A stretch of 64,000 bases of DNA from Caulobacter sp. (GTDB taxonomy: Bacteria > Pseudomonadota > Alphaproteobacteria > Caulobacterales > Caulobacteraceae), in NCBI GenBank assembly GCA_016125585.1, contig WGLL01000001.1:186001-250000 (forward strand), in the 5' to 3' direction. A model generated the notes under the pieces. It worked only from the letters and a program-made list of their open reading frames with translations. It did not search any database and was not told the DNA's origin. Below are positions 10,386 to 19,521 of this stretch, piece by piece. Within the stretch, counting starts at the first letter, position 1. Each line of letters begins with the position of its first letter. A program made the position numbers and the translations under genes.

Positions 10386-11381
10386 TCACCCCTCCGGATC
10401 GGGCTGGGGCGCAGACTCCGCTTCCGGTTCGCTCGTCGCGTCCGGCGACTCCACCGCCGGCGCGGCGGCCGGATCAGCGTCCGGTTCGGCCGCCGGCTCG
10501 GGCGCGGGGGGAGCCGGCTTTTTCGGCGGAGCGGGGATGATCTGGTCGAACACCAGCTTCCAGCCGTCGGCCCGGCGTTGCCAGACCCGCACATAATGCC
10601 CGCGAAGGGCCCGGGCGTTCTCGGTCCAGTCGGCCTCGCCCCAGGTCCAGCCCAGGTCGCCGGCGTTGGAGACCGCCCCGCCGCCGGGCGCGAAGGTGAT
10701 CTGTTGAGCCCGGGTGGCGAGTTCGCCGCGGAAGCTGGCGCAGCCCTGCGACGGCGCGTTGAGCGAGCCCTGGATGCGGCCCTCGCAGACCAGGGCGGCG
10801 AGGTAGGCGGCCGTCACGTCGCTGGCCGCCGCCTGGTTCAGGTCATCTTCCCGGGCGCGCATGGCGTCCCAGGCGGCCTTGGGGTCCATCGGCGCCTGAT
10901 CGGACAGGGTCAGATAGGCGGTCGGGCGGTCGGGTCCGGGCGCCTGGAGGGCGCTGCTGCCGGTCCCGCCGTCATAGGCCCACTTCCAGCCGCCATCAGC
11001 CTGGCGTTCCCAGATGGTGAAGTAGTGGCCCCGGCGGACACCGTCGACGGCGTAGGGCCCGGTGGTGAATCCCAGATCGCCGCTGCTGGCGATGCCGGCC
11101 CAGGTCGGCCACCATTCCAGTTTCGGTCCCGGGGCGTCGGACTGTTTGCTGATCGCCTCGCGGGCGTTGATCGGTTCGGGCTGAAAGACGATGGCGTCGT
11201 CGGCCATGTGCTTCAGGAAACTCTGCTTGACGCCCATGGCCAGGCCGTCGGCGGCGAAGGCCTTTTCCGCCGCGACGATTGGCGCCGGCGTCACGGGCGG
11301 CGGCGGGGCGGGCTTTTTCGCCGCGAGGGCGGGAAAGGCCATGGCCAGGCTCAGGGAGACGGCGAGCAGAGGACGGATCAT
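10386..11381 (-). CDS. secreted protein with two NTF2-like (DUF4440/SnoaL-type) domains
   Basis: A 331-residue exported protein lying between hslV and hslU. The start is taken at ATG 11381 (MIRPLLAVSLSLAMAFPALA, a signal peptide); 11387 and 11408 are other options. Two related domains follow: one with AEKAFAADGLAMGVKQSFLKHMADDAIVF and GHYFTIWERQADGGWKWAYD (about 35-150), the other with GHYVRVWQRRADGWKLVFDQ (about 170-285). The paired pattern 'GHY..W.R..DGWK' marks the NTF2-like fold. The C-terminus is a low-complexity Pro/Ala/Glu tail. Substrate and role are unknown; a tie to proteostasis is suggested only by position. Confidence 0.75.
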   Translation of the reverse strand: MIRPLLAVSLSLAMAFPALAAKKPAPPPPVTPAPIVAAEKAFAADGLAMGVKQSFLKHMADDAIVFQPEPINAREAISKQSDAPGPKLEWWPTWAGIASSGDLGFTTGPYAVDGVRRGHYFTIWERQADGGWKWAYDGGTGSSALQAPGPDRPTAYLTLSDQAPMDPKAAWDAMRAREDDLNQAAASDVTAAYLAALVCEGRIQGSLNAPSQGCASFRGELATRAQQITFAPGGGAVSNAGDLGWTWGEADWTENARALRGHYVRVWQRRADGWKLVFDQIIPAPPKKPAPPAPEPAAEPDADPAAAPAVESPDATSEPEAESAPQPDPEG

Positions 11382-11467
11382 GGACATCTCTGGAAACGGT
11401 CGCGCCAAGGGTAGCGCCGGGTGGCCGGGACCGTCCCGTGAATTCGCGGTAAAACTGAGGCCGCGGC

Positions 11468-12016
11468 TCAGACGGTCTCCACGGTCAGGGAACCGTTGGT
11501 GTAGACGCAGATGTCGGCGGCGATGCCCATGGCCTTGCGGGCGAGGGCCTCGGCGTCCAGATCGCCATCCAGCAGAGCCCGGGCCGCGGCCAGCGCATAG
11601 GACCCGCCCGAGCCGATGGCCGCCACCCCCAGATCTGGCTCCAGCACGTCGCCGACGCCGGTGACGGTGTAGATACTGTCCTTGTCGGCGACCAGCAGCA
11701 TGGCCTCAAGTCGGCGCAGGTAGCGGTCGGTCCGCCAGTCCTTGGCCAGGTCGACACAGGCCCGGGCCAGCTGGTCGGGATACTGCTCCAGCTTGGCTTC
11801 CAGCCGCTCCAGCAGGGTGAAGGCGTCGGCGGTGGCCCCGGCGAACCCGGCGATGACCTTGCCGCCCGCCAGCCGGCGAACCTTTTTCGCCGAGCCCTTG
11901 ACCACGGTGGCGCCCATCGACACCTGTCCGTCGCCGGCGATCACGGTCTTGCCGTCCTTGCGCACCGCGAGGATGGTGGTGCCGTGCCAGTTGGGAAAGC
12001 TGTTGCTGTTTTGCAT
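11468..12016 (-). CDS. hslV: HslV (ClpQ) threonine peptidase
   Basis: The proteasome-like peptidase that degrades substrates unfolded by HslU. The 182-residue product starts at ATG 12016; the chain [11 protein letters not shown] shows the catalytic threonine of the mature N-terminus after a 12-residue propeptide, a feature of this lineage. Other landmarks are [12 protein letters not shown], the [12 protein letters not shown] loop and [17 protein letters not shown] near the C-terminus. The next gene downstream is the NTF2-like secreted protein (gap about 86 bp), then hslU. Confidence 0.97.
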   Translation of the reverse strand: MQNSNSFPNWHGTTILAVRKDGKTVIAGDGQVSMGATVVKGSAKKVRRLAGGKVIAGFAGATADAFTLLERLEAKLEQYPDQLARACVDLAKDWRTDRYLRRLEAMLLVADKDSIYTVTGVGDVLEPDLGVAAIGSGGSYALAAARALLDGDLDAEALARKAMGIAADICVYTNGSLTVETV

Positions 12017-12023
12017 GGCTCCG

Positions 12024-12052
12024 ATGTGGCCATCTGCGGAAGTGAGGTCAAG
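12024..12052 (-). promoter_or_regulatory. putative RpoH (heat-shock) promoter of hslV
   Basis: Read on the minus strand: CTTGAC (12052-12047), 17 bases, CCACAT (12029-12024). CTTGA and CC.CAT are hallmarks of sigma-32 promoters, and hslVU is a classic member of that regulon. Transcription would begin about 12017, at the hslV start codon (12016). A near copy of this arrangement, CTTGCG-17-CCACCT, precedes hsp20 at 60267-60295. Confidence 0.55.
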
Positions 12053-12793
12053 GTGGCGTTCAGCGAGGAGGAGGTCGACCGCTACGCCCGGCATCTGGTG
12101 TTGCGCGAGATCGGCGGGCCGGGCCAGCAGAAGCTGAAGGCGGCCAGGGTGCTGATCGTCGGCGCCGGCGGCCTGGGCACCCCGGCCGCCCTTTATCTGG
12201 CCGCCGCCGGGGTGGGCCGGCTGACCCTCAGCGACAGCGATACCGTCAGCCTGTCCAACCTGCAGCGGCAGGTGCTGTTCTCCACCGGCGATGTCGGCGC
12301 GGCCAAGACCGCCGCCGCCCGCGCCAGGCTTGGGGCCCTCAACCCCCACGTCGAGATCTTCGCCGCTCCGGCGGCGACGGCGGAAACCCTGGCAGCCCTG
12401 ATCGGCGGCCAGGACCTGGTGCTCGACGGGACCGACAATTTCGAGACCCGTCTGGCCGTCAGCGACGCCTGCCTGACCGCCGGCGTTCCCCTGGTCAGCG
12501 GCGCCATTGGCCGCTGGAGCGGCCAGGTCGCGGTGTTTAGGGGGCGTCCCTGCTACCGCTGCCTGGTGCCCGAGGTCCCGCCGGACGCCGAAACCTGTGT
12601 CGCCGTCGGGGTGGTCGGCGCCCTGGCAGGGGTCATCGGCTCGATGATGGCCCTGGAGGCGATCAAGCTGATCACCGGCGCCGGCGCGGCCCTGACCGGT
12701 CGCCTTCTGATCTACGATGGCCTGGCGGCCGAGACCCGCACGGTGCGCGTCGCCGCCGATCCCGGCTGCCCCGCCTGCGGCGACCGCCGATAG
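12053..12793 (+). CDS. moeB: MoeB/ThiF-type E1 adenylyltransferase
   Basis: A 246-residue enzyme that adenylates the C-terminal glycine of a ubiquitin-like sulphur carrier (MoaD or ThiS). ATP-binding motif [19 protein letters not shown] near 39-57, then [16 protein letters not shown], the catalytic-Asp segment [10 protein letters not shown], and the zinc pairs CYRC and CPAC (last residues). No rhodanese domain is attached. The GTG at 12053 is chosen because it gives the usual N-terminus [13 protein letters not shown] and has GTGAGG just upstream; a longer reading would overlap hslV. Whether it serves molybdopterin or thiamine synthesis cannot be told, since no carrier gene is nearby. Confidence 0.85.
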   Translation: MAFSEEEVDRYARHLVLREIGGPGQQKLKAARVLIVGAGGLGTPAALYLAAAGVGRLTLSDSDTVSLSNLQRQVLFSTGDVGAAKTAAARARLGALNPHVEIFAAPAATAETLAALIGGQDLVLDGTDNFETRLAVSDACLTAGVPLVSGAIGRWSGQVAVFRGRPCYRCLVPEVPPDAETCVAVGVVGALAGVIGSMMALEAIKLITGAGAALTGRLLIYDGLAAETRTVRVAADPGCPACGDRR

Positions 12794-12882
12794 GGCAAGC
12801 TATCGCGACGGTTCTGGTCTAGGATCGCCCGTCGGCGGGTTGTGACGCGATGCGCGTCTATCCCCCGGCCCGAAAGGACGTC

Positions 12883-13014
12883 ATGTCCAGACCCACCCAG
12901 ACCCCGCTCCGCCATGTCCTGACCGATCCGCGCTCGACCGGCGCCGTGACCCGGCCGCGCCCCGCCACCGCCAACGGCCTCAATGATCCCCGTTCCACCG
13001 GCCCGCGCCGGTGA
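12883..13014 (+). CDS. 43-residue repeat-containing small protein (micro-operon gene 1)
   Basis: A very short gene preceded by a good ribosome site (AAAGGA, 12872-12877). The product begins MSRPTQTPLRHVL and is rich in Pro, Thr and Arg. It contains the motif DPRSTG twice, about 20 residues apart (LTDPRSTGAVTRPR and LNDPRSTGPRR), so it looks like an internal duplication of a basic, probably disordered peptide. Its stop overlaps the GTG of the next gene (GTGA, 13011-13014). No family is recognised. The coupled overlap through the whole set is the main argument that it is translated. Confidence 0.5.
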   Translation: MSRPTQTPLRHVLTDPRSTGAVTRPRPATANGLNDPRSTGPRR

Positions 13015-13217
13015 GTCTGCTTGGTGGGATCCTGGGCTCGCTTGGCGGCGGCGTGCCGGCGGCGGAAATCCGCGCCGAGGCCTGGGCGCTGGGCGGACGG
13101 CATCAGGGCGATGTGCTCCTTGGCGCCCGGACCGAACTTCGCCAGCAAGGCATCAGCCCCCGCCGGGCCTCGCTGCTTCGGGCGGTGATCAGAAGCCGGC
13201 CGGAAGCAGCCCGATGA
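13011..13217 (+). CDS. 68-residue small protein (micro-operon gene 2)
   Basis: Begins with GTG 13011 inside the stop of the preceding small gene and ends in an ATGA overlap with the next. The N-terminus MSLLGGILGSLGGGVPAAE is glycine-rich and hydrophobic, followed by two likely amphipathic helices (IRAEAWALGGRHQGDVLLGARTEL and PRRASLLRAVIRSR). Basic overall. No family recognised; too short for a confident fold. It could be membrane-associated through the N-terminal stretch. Confidence 0.6.
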   Translation: MSLLGGILGSLGGGVPAAEIRAEAWALGGRHQGDVLLGARTELRQQGISPRRASLLRAVIRSRPEAAR

Positions 13218-13402
13218 CACCGGAAGAGATCGACCGGCTGACCCGCGAAAACGCCTATCTGAAATCCCGCGTCAGCCAGCTCGAGGGCGATGTGACCGAT
13301 CTGTCGGCCGAGGTCACCCGGCTGCAGCAGACGCTGGAAGCGGCCCACGCCCGCCGCGCCGCCGCCACCCGGCCCAATCCCCTTTCCGGCGGCCAGTCAT
13401 GA
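13214..13402 (+). CDS. 62-residue coiled-coil protein (micro-operon gene 3)
   Basis: Starts at ATG 13214 in an ATGA overlap. Residues 4-45 form clear leucine-zipper-like heptads (IDRLTRENAYLKSRVSQLEG, then VTDLSAEVTRLQQTLEAAH), so the protein should dimerise or bind a coiled-coil partner. The short tail ARRAAATRPNPLSGGQS is basic and probably unstructured. The pattern resembles SlyX or FtsB-like short coiled coils but no specific family match is claimed. It overlaps the next gene by ATGA at 13399-13402. Confidence 0.65.
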   Translation: MTPEEIDRLTRENAYLKSRVSQLEGDVTDLSAEVTRLQQTLEAAHARRAAATRPNPLSGGQS

Positions 13403-13593
13403 CCCTCACGGAAGGCCAGCTCATCGCCCTGGAAAATCTGGCCCTGAAGCAGGCCGGCAAGCCGGTGGACTGGATCAATATCAGCGACGCCCGGTCCCTC
13501 ACGGATCTGGGTCTGGCCGAGCGCGGCCGGGAGGGCTGGACCATCACCGCCCTTGGCCTTGAGGCCCTGCAGATCGCCAAGCCGCAAAAATAG
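13399..13593 (+). CDS. 64-residue small protein (micro-operon gene 4)
   Basis: Starts at ATG 13399, overlapping the coiled-coil gene. The chain MTLTEGQLIALENLALKQAG, then VDWINISDARSLTDLGLAER and EGWTITALGLEAL reads like a minimal winged-helix: helix, helix, then a wing-like strand pair ('GLAER.REGWTIT..G..AL' is common at the end of MarR-like domains). A DNA-binding or scaffold role is possible but unproven. It ends the run of four overlapping genes. Confidence 0.65.
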   Translation: MTLTEGQLIALENLALKQAGKPVDWINISDARSLTDLGLAERGREGWTITALGLEALQIAKPQK

Positions 13594-13653
13594 ACGGTGG
13601 CGAAGCCGCATTCGGCGGTTCTACCGGATCGCGGGGGGCGCTAGGTTGCTCCC

Positions 13654-14277
13654 ATGAAGACGCCCCTCATCGCCGCTGCCTTGGTCCTGCTGCTCGCCGC
13701 CTGCGGCAAGCCGGCCGACAAGCCGGTCCAGGCGCCGGTCGCCCCGGCCACCGAAGCCACCCTGCCGGCCGACGCCCCGATGGCCCGGCTGGCCTGGTCG
13801 GCCTCGGCCGCCGGCATCGGCCCCCTGACGCCCTCCACCAGCTTTGACCGCGAGGCCGTCGCCGCCCTGTTTCCCGGGGCCGACGTCCGCAACGCCTATC
13901 TCAGCGAGGAAGGCGTCCAGGTTCCGGTCATCACCGTCAACGGCCCCGAGGACCTGGTTCTCGAGATCAAGCAGGCCGGCTCCACCGGCCGCGTCGGCGA
14001 CACCCTGGTCCAGGGCGGGCCGGTGGTGGGCCCCCGGGGAGAGACCCTGATGGCCCCCTGGTCCAGCCTCGGCTTCAAGGCCGCCGACTGCGTCATCGGC
14101 GCCGACCGCTATTCCGGCGCCGCCCTCTGTCGCCGGGTTGATACGCCAGCCCTGGCCTATGTCATCGGCGCCCGGGGCGAGCTGGCCGGCCGTCCCGGCG
14201 AGACCCCCGACGCGGACGTCCTGGCCGACAAGGGATTCCTGCGCGAATTCCTCTGGCAGTCGCCGTCTCCCCGGTGA
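13654..14277 (+). CDS. lipoprotein, DUF1131-like
   Basis: A 207-residue outer-membrane or periplasmic lipoprotein with a signal peptide and lipobox LAAC, the lipidated cysteine being C17. After a Pro/Ala linker, the domain SAAGIGPLTPSTSFDREAVA and ALFPGADVRNAYLSEEGVQV, with a conserved GDTLVQGGPVVGPRGETLMA, resembles DUF1131 (the YfeY/RpoE-regulated lipoprotein family), though this is from memory of the pattern. Two cysteines near 148 and 159 could bond. TAGGTT at 13642-13647 may be a -10 element, again placing the start of transcription at the ATG. The stop overlaps tsaB (GTGA). Confidence 0.75.
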   Translation: MKTPLIAAALVLLLAACGKPADKPVQAPVAPATEATLPADAPMARLAWSASAAGIGPLTPSTSFDREAVAALFPGADVRNAYLSEEGVQVPVITVNGPEDLVLEIKQAGSTGRVGDTLVQGGPVVGPRGETLMAPWSSLGFKAADCVIGADRYSGAALCRRVDTPALAYVIGARGELAGRPGETPDADVLADKGFLREFLWQSPSPR

Positions 14278-14927
14278 TCCTCCTCGCCGTCGACACCTGC
14301 CTGGACGCCTGCTCCGTCGCCCTGATGGACGGTGAGACGGTGCTGGCCGCCCGCTCCGAGCCGATGCACCGGGGCCACCAGGAGCGGCTGGCGCCGATGG
14401 TCGCCGCGCTGATGAGTGAGGCAGGCGTCGGTTTCGAGCGGCTGCAGCGGGTCGCCGCCACCGTCGGGCCCGGCTCCTTCACCGGCCTGCGGGTCGGCCT
14501 GGCCTTCGCCAAGGGGATCAGCCAGGCCCTGTCCATTCCCCTTATCGGCTTGGGATCGCTGCCGGCCCTGGCGGCGGGACGGCCGGGGTTTGTCTGCGCG
14601 GCCATCGATGCGCGGCGAGGACAGATCTATCTGCAGGCCTTCCGCGACGGGGCCGCCCTCATGGCGCCCGACGCCCTGGCCGCCGAGACCGCCGCGGCCC
14701 GTCTGGCGGAACTGGCCGACGGCGGCGCCGCGACGCTGGTGGGATCGGGAGCCCCGTTGCTGGCGCCCCTGCTGCCCGGGGCGGCGGTCGAGACGCCTGA
14801 GGGCCCCGACCCGGTCGCCGTGGGCCGCCTGGCCCTGGCGGTGCGCGATCCGGCCCCGCCGGCCCGGCCCCTGTATCTTCGCACCCCCGACGCCAAGCTG
14901 CCGGGCGGCGTCGACCCCTTCGCATGA
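14274..14927 (+). CDS. tsaB: tRNA t6A37 biosynthesis protein TsaB
   Basis: TsaB partners TsaD and TsaE to add threonylcarbamoyl to A37 of ANN-decoding tRNAs. The 217-residue protein has the ASKHA-type N-terminus MILLAVDTCLDACSVAL, the helix motif HRGHQERLAPMV and the conserved VGPGSFTGLRVGLAFAKGIS. GTG start at 14274 lies within the lipoprotein stop. It is followed by rimI through an ATGA overlap, the usual pairing (tsaB-rimI) in proteobacteria. Confidence 0.94.
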   Translation: MILLAVDTCLDACSVALMDGETVLAARSEPMHRGHQERLAPMVAALMSEAGVGFERLQRVAATVGPGSFTGLRVGLAFAKGISQALSIPLIGLGSLPALAAGRPGFVCAAIDARRGQIYLQAFRDGAALMAPDALAAETAAARLAELADGGAATLVGSGAPLLAPLLPGAAVETPEGPDPVAVGRLALAVRDPAPPARPLYLRTPDAKLPGGVDPFA

Positions 14928-15367
14928 CCGCCAACCCGACCCCGGCGACCCCGGCCGAGGCGGGCGCCCTGGCCGCCCTGCATGCGGCCGCCTTCGACGC
15001 GCCCTGGAGCGCGACCGACATCGCGAATCTGCTGGACAGTCCCGGCGCCTTCGCCCTGGCCCTGCCGGAGGGCTTCATCCTGGCCCGCGCCCTTGTGGGC
15101 GAGGCCGAGATCATCACCCTGGCGGTCACGCCGGCGGCGCGCCGTCAGGGACTGGCGCGGCGCCTGCTGGAGGCGGCGGTGGTTCAGGCCATGGCCCTGG
15201 GGGCCGAGACGATGTTTCTCGAGGTCGCCGAGGACAACGCTCCGGCGCTGGCCCTCTATGCCCGGTCGGGGTTCGCCCAGGTCGGAAGGCGACGGGGATA
15301 TTACGCCCGGCCGGGGGGCGCGGTCCCGGTCGACGCCCTGGTGATGCGGCTTACCCTTAACAGGTGA
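14924..15367 (+). CDS. rimI: ribosomal protein S18 alanine N-acetyltransferase (GNAT)
   Basis: A 147-residue GNAT acetyltransferase. Acetyl-CoA loop RRQGLARRLLEAAV and the family hallmark EVAEDNAPALALYARSGFAQVGRRRGYY are present. RimI acetylates the N-terminal alanine of S18 and some other proteins. Overlaps the tsaB stop by four bases; fur follows from its own promoter that begins inside the last codons of this gene. Confidence 0.9.
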   Translation: MTANPTPATPAEAGALAALHAAAFDAPWSATDIANLLDSPGAFALALPEGFILARALVGEAEIITLAVTPAARRQGLARRLLEAAVVQAMALGAETMFLEVAEDNAPALALYARSGFAQVGRRRGYYARPGGAVPVDALVMRLTLNR

Positions 15368-15385
15368 GCCCGCCTTCCCTATCTT
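15357..15385 (+). promoter_or_regulatory. fur promoter
   Basis: TTAACA (15357-15362) and TATCTT (15380-15385), spacer 17 bases, give a sigma-70-type promoter that starts within the rimI 3' end. The expected transcript start near 15392 leaves a leader of about 17 bases containing GGAG (15400-15403) before ATG 15409. Confidence 0.55.
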
Positions 15386-15408
15386 GCCCCCGACTCGCCG
15401 GAGGCCCC

Positions 15409-15828
15409 ATGGAACGTCTAGAAAAGCTTTGCGTCGAAAAAGGCATGCGGATGACGGACCAGCGCCGGGTCATCGCGCGCGTCCTTTCGGTCGCGACCGA
15501 CCATCCCGACGTCGAGGAACTGTACCGCCGGGCGCATGACGTCGATCCACACATCTCGATCGCCACCGTCTATCGCACCGTCCGGCTGTTCGAAGAGGCC
15601 GGCATCATCGAGCGCCATGACTTCCGCGACGGGCGTTCCCGCTATGAAGAAGCCCCCGACACCCATCACGACCACCTCATCGACATGAAGACCGGTCAGG
15701 TGGTGGAGTTCGTCGACGAGGAGATCGAGCGGCTGCAACAGGCCATCGCCCGCAAGCTCGGCTACCGGCTGGTCGATCACCGGCTTGAACTCTACGGCGT
15801 GCCGATCGAGGACAGCGAGCGGGCCTAG
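15409..15828 (+). CDS. fur: ferric uptake regulator Fur
   Basis: Iron-responsive repressor, 139 residues, from ATG 15409 with GGAG upstream. Winged-helix DNA-binding part [14 protein letters not shown] and [20 protein letters not shown], then the metal-binding dimer domain [23 protein letters not shown]. The regulatory-site histidines and acids are present (H86-H89 region). The CxxC pair that in enteric Fur follows HHDHL is absent (IDMKTG here), as in other Caulobacter-type Fur proteins, so no structural Cys4 zinc site is formed. Followed by miaB after 49 bp. Confidence 0.94.
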   Translation: MERLEKLCVEKGMRMTDQRRVIARVLSVATDHPDVEELYRRAHDVDPHISIATVYRTVRLFEEAGIIERHDFRDGRSRYEEAPDTHHDHLIDMKTGQVVEFVDEEIERLQQAIARKLGYRLVDHRLELYGVPIEDSERA

Positions 15829-15877
15829 CGACAGGCGGATGCTTGCGAGTCCGCCCCCGGACCCCCATAACGCCCGC

Positions 15878-17226
<1,349 letters not shown>

Positions 17227-17230
<4 letters not shown>

Positions 17231-18171
17231 GTCGACCCCCCGAGTTTCTGACCCTGTCCGACGCCGCCGCCCGCGCGGTCGCCGGCCCCGGCAGCCGCCA
17301 TACGGCCCTGATCGAGGACGCCTTCAAGGTTCTGGTGGAGACCCCCGGCGGCGGCGTGTCGCTCAGCGGGGACACCCGCGCCCGGTCCCTGGCCAAGCGG
17401 GCCATCGCCACCCTGGCCGCCCAGGCCGACGCCGGCGGCGAGGTTTCGGAGGCTGACGTGCGCGTGGCCATCGGCCAGTCCCGCTCCGGCGAGACCGGCC
17501 CCGTAGCCCCCGGCTCGCCCCGCCGCGGCGCGGTCTCTCCCAAGACGGCGACCCAGGCCCAGTACATGGAGATGCTGGGTCGCCACGACCTGGTCTTCGG
17601 CCTGGGACCGGCCGGCACCGGCAAGACCTTCCTGGCCGTAGCCCACGGCGCCGGCATGTTGATGCGCGGCGAGATTGACCGGCTGATCGTCACCCGCCCG
17701 GCGGTCGAGGCCGGCGAGAAGCTCGGCTTCCTGCCCGGCGACCTGACCGAGAAGGTCGACCCCTACATGGCCCCGGTCTGGGAAAGCCTGATCCAGATCA
17801 TGGGCGGCGAGCAGCTGCGCAAGCGCCGGGAGAAGGGCGAGATCGAGGTCGCCCCGATCGCCTTCATGCGCGGCCGCACCCTGGCGCACGCCTTCATCAT
17901 CGTCGACGAGGCCCAGAACACCAGCCGGCTGCAGATGAAGATGGTTCTGACCCGCATGGGCGAGGGCAGCCGCATGGCGGTGACCGGCGACCCCAGCCAG
18001 ATCGACCTGGTCAACGCCGCCGACTCCGGCCTGGCCCACGCCGTGGCCATCCTGGAAGGCGTGGAGGGCGTCGCCGTCACCCGCTTCACGGCCGCCGACG
18101 TGGTGCGCCACCCGATGGTCGCCCGCATCGTCAAGGCCTACGACGAAGACGCGGCCAAGCGCGGCCGATGA
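17227..18171 (+). CDS. PhoH-like ATPase (YbeZ type)
   Basis: A 314-residue P-loop ATPase: Walker A GPAGTGKT at 127-134, Walker [13 protein letters not shown] near 222 and the sensor GDPSQIDL. YbeZ-type proteins act with YbeY in rRNA processing and, here too, the genes are adjacent and overlap (ATGA, 18168-18171). GTG start at 17227 overlaps the miaB stop. The first 115 residues are a variable helical domain. Confidence 0.92.
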
Positions 18172-18644
18172 GCGACCCCGAGATAGAGGTCGAGGTCGAG
18201 GACCCCGCCTGGAACGCCGTGCCGGATGTCGAATCCGTTGTCACAATGGCCGCGACGGCGACGCTGCAAATCCTCCTCCGGGGCGAAGCCGCGGGGGAGG
18301 ATCCTGGATCCGTGACGATCCTGCTCACCTCGGATGACGTCGTCGCCGATCTCAACGAGCGCTTTCGCCACAAGCCCGGCCCGACCAACGTGCTGTCCTT
18401 CCCCGCCCCGGCCAACCCCGAGAATCTGCTCGGCGACATCGCCCTCGCCCACGGCGTCTGCGCCCGGGAAGCAGCGGAACAGGGCAAGACCCTGGCCGAC
18501 CACCTCGCCCATCTGACGGTGCATGGCGTGCTGCATCTTGCGGGATACGATCACCAGACCGATGATGAGGCGCAAGTGATGGAGGCTCTGGAGCGGCGCG
18601 TGCTGGCCGGCCTGGGCGTTTCCGATCCCTACGCCGCCGATTGA
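18168..18644 (+). CDS. ybeY: endoribonuclease YbeY
   Basis: A metal-dependent RNase needed for 16S rRNA 3' maturation and ribosome quality control. The 158-residue product carries the zinc motif HGVLHLAGYDH at 119-129 and the preceding NVLSFPAP strand. A 40-residue N-terminal stretch is typical of alphaproteobacteria. Coupled to phoH upstream and followed by corC ten bases after its stop. Confidence 0.95.
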   Translation: MSDPEIEVEVEDPAWNAVPDVESVVTMAATATLQILLRGEAAGEDPGSVTILLTSDDVVADLNERFRHKPGPTNVLSFPAPANPENLLGDIALAHGVCAREAAEQGKTLADHLAHLTVHGVLHLAGYDHQTDDEAQVMEALERRVLAGLGVSDPYAAD

Positions 18645-18654
18645 CCAAGGGGCC

Positions 18655-19521
18655 ATGGCAAACACTGACGATACCGAATCCCCCGCCGAACCCCCTTCGC
18701 GAAGTCGCGGAGGGCTGGGCGGTCTGCTGCGCCAGGTCCTCCGCGTGCTCAACGAGGGCGCCGATCCCGACGCCCCGGTCGCCGAGACCGACGAGATGGC
18801 CCGTCAGGCCCATGAATTCGCCGGCCTCGACGTCGGCGACATCATGACTCACCGGGCCGACATCCAGGCCATCGAGGTCAACACCCCCTTCGACGACGTC
18901 GTCGCCCGCTTCCTGGAGACCGAACACAGCCGGCTGCCGGTGTTCCGCGAGACCCTCGACGACCCGGTCGGGGTCATCCACATCAAGGACATGTTCCGGG
19001 TCCTGGCCTCGGGCGAGCGGCCGAAGACCGGCACGGTGCTGCGCAACCACAAGCGCGAGGCCCTCTACGTTCCCGAATCGATGCCGGCCACCGCCCTGCT
19101 GGAAAAGATGCAGACCAGCCGGGTGCATCTGGCGCTGGTCATCGACGAGCACGGCGGGGTCAGCGGCCTGGCCACGCTCGAGGATCTGCTGGAGGCGCTG
19201 GTCGGGGAGATCGACGACGAGCATGACGAGGCCCAGGTCAGCGGCGTCGTCGCCCGGCCCGGCGGCGTCTACGACATCGACGCCCGCACCGACCTCGACA
19301 AGCTGGAGGCGGTGCTGGAGGTCGAGCGGCTGACCCCCGAGGAGATGGGCGAGGACTTCGACACCGTCGCCGGCCTGGTCACCGGCCTGGCCGGCCGGGT
19401 GCCGGAAGTGGGCGAAATCATTGAACATCCCGATGGCTGGCTGTTCGAGGTGGTCGACGCCGACCCCCGCCGTGTCAAGCAGGTCCGCCTTCGCCGCGCG
19501 ACGATGCAGGACGCCGGGTGA
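18655..19521 (+). CDS. corC: CBS-domain protein of the CorC/HlyC family
   Basis: 288 residues without membrane segments: an N-terminal linker, two CBS domains (about 62-125, VGDIMTHRADIQAIEVNTP, and 135-190, ending HGGVSGLATLEDLLEALVGE) and a C-terminal CorC_HlyC FAD-fold domain (about 205-285, with DLDKLEAVLEVERL). It lacks the DUF21 membrane domain of full transporters, as in CorC. Role in magnesium or ion homeostasis is inferred from the family. The stop overlaps the GTG of lnt. Confidence 0.88.
   Translation: MANTDDTESPAEPPSRSRGGLGGLLRQVLRVLNEGADPDAPVAETDEMARQAHEFAGLDVGDIMTHRADIQAIEVNTPFDDVVARFLETEHSRLPVFRETLDDPVGVIHIKDMFRVLASGERPKTGTVLRNHKREALYVPESMPATALLEKMQTSRVHLALVIDEHGGVSGLATLEDLLEALVGEIDDEHDEAQVSGVVARPGGVYDIDARTDLDKLEAVLEVERLTPEEMGEDFDTVAGLVTGLAGRVPEVGEIIEHPDGWLFEVVDADPRRVKQVRLRRATMQDAG

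Noticed and set aside
12883-13593. The small-gene cluster as a prophage or gene-transfer-agent remnant
   Set aside because: No integrase, capsid, tail or terminase-like sequence is present, and flanking genes are chromosomal core genes with normal composition.
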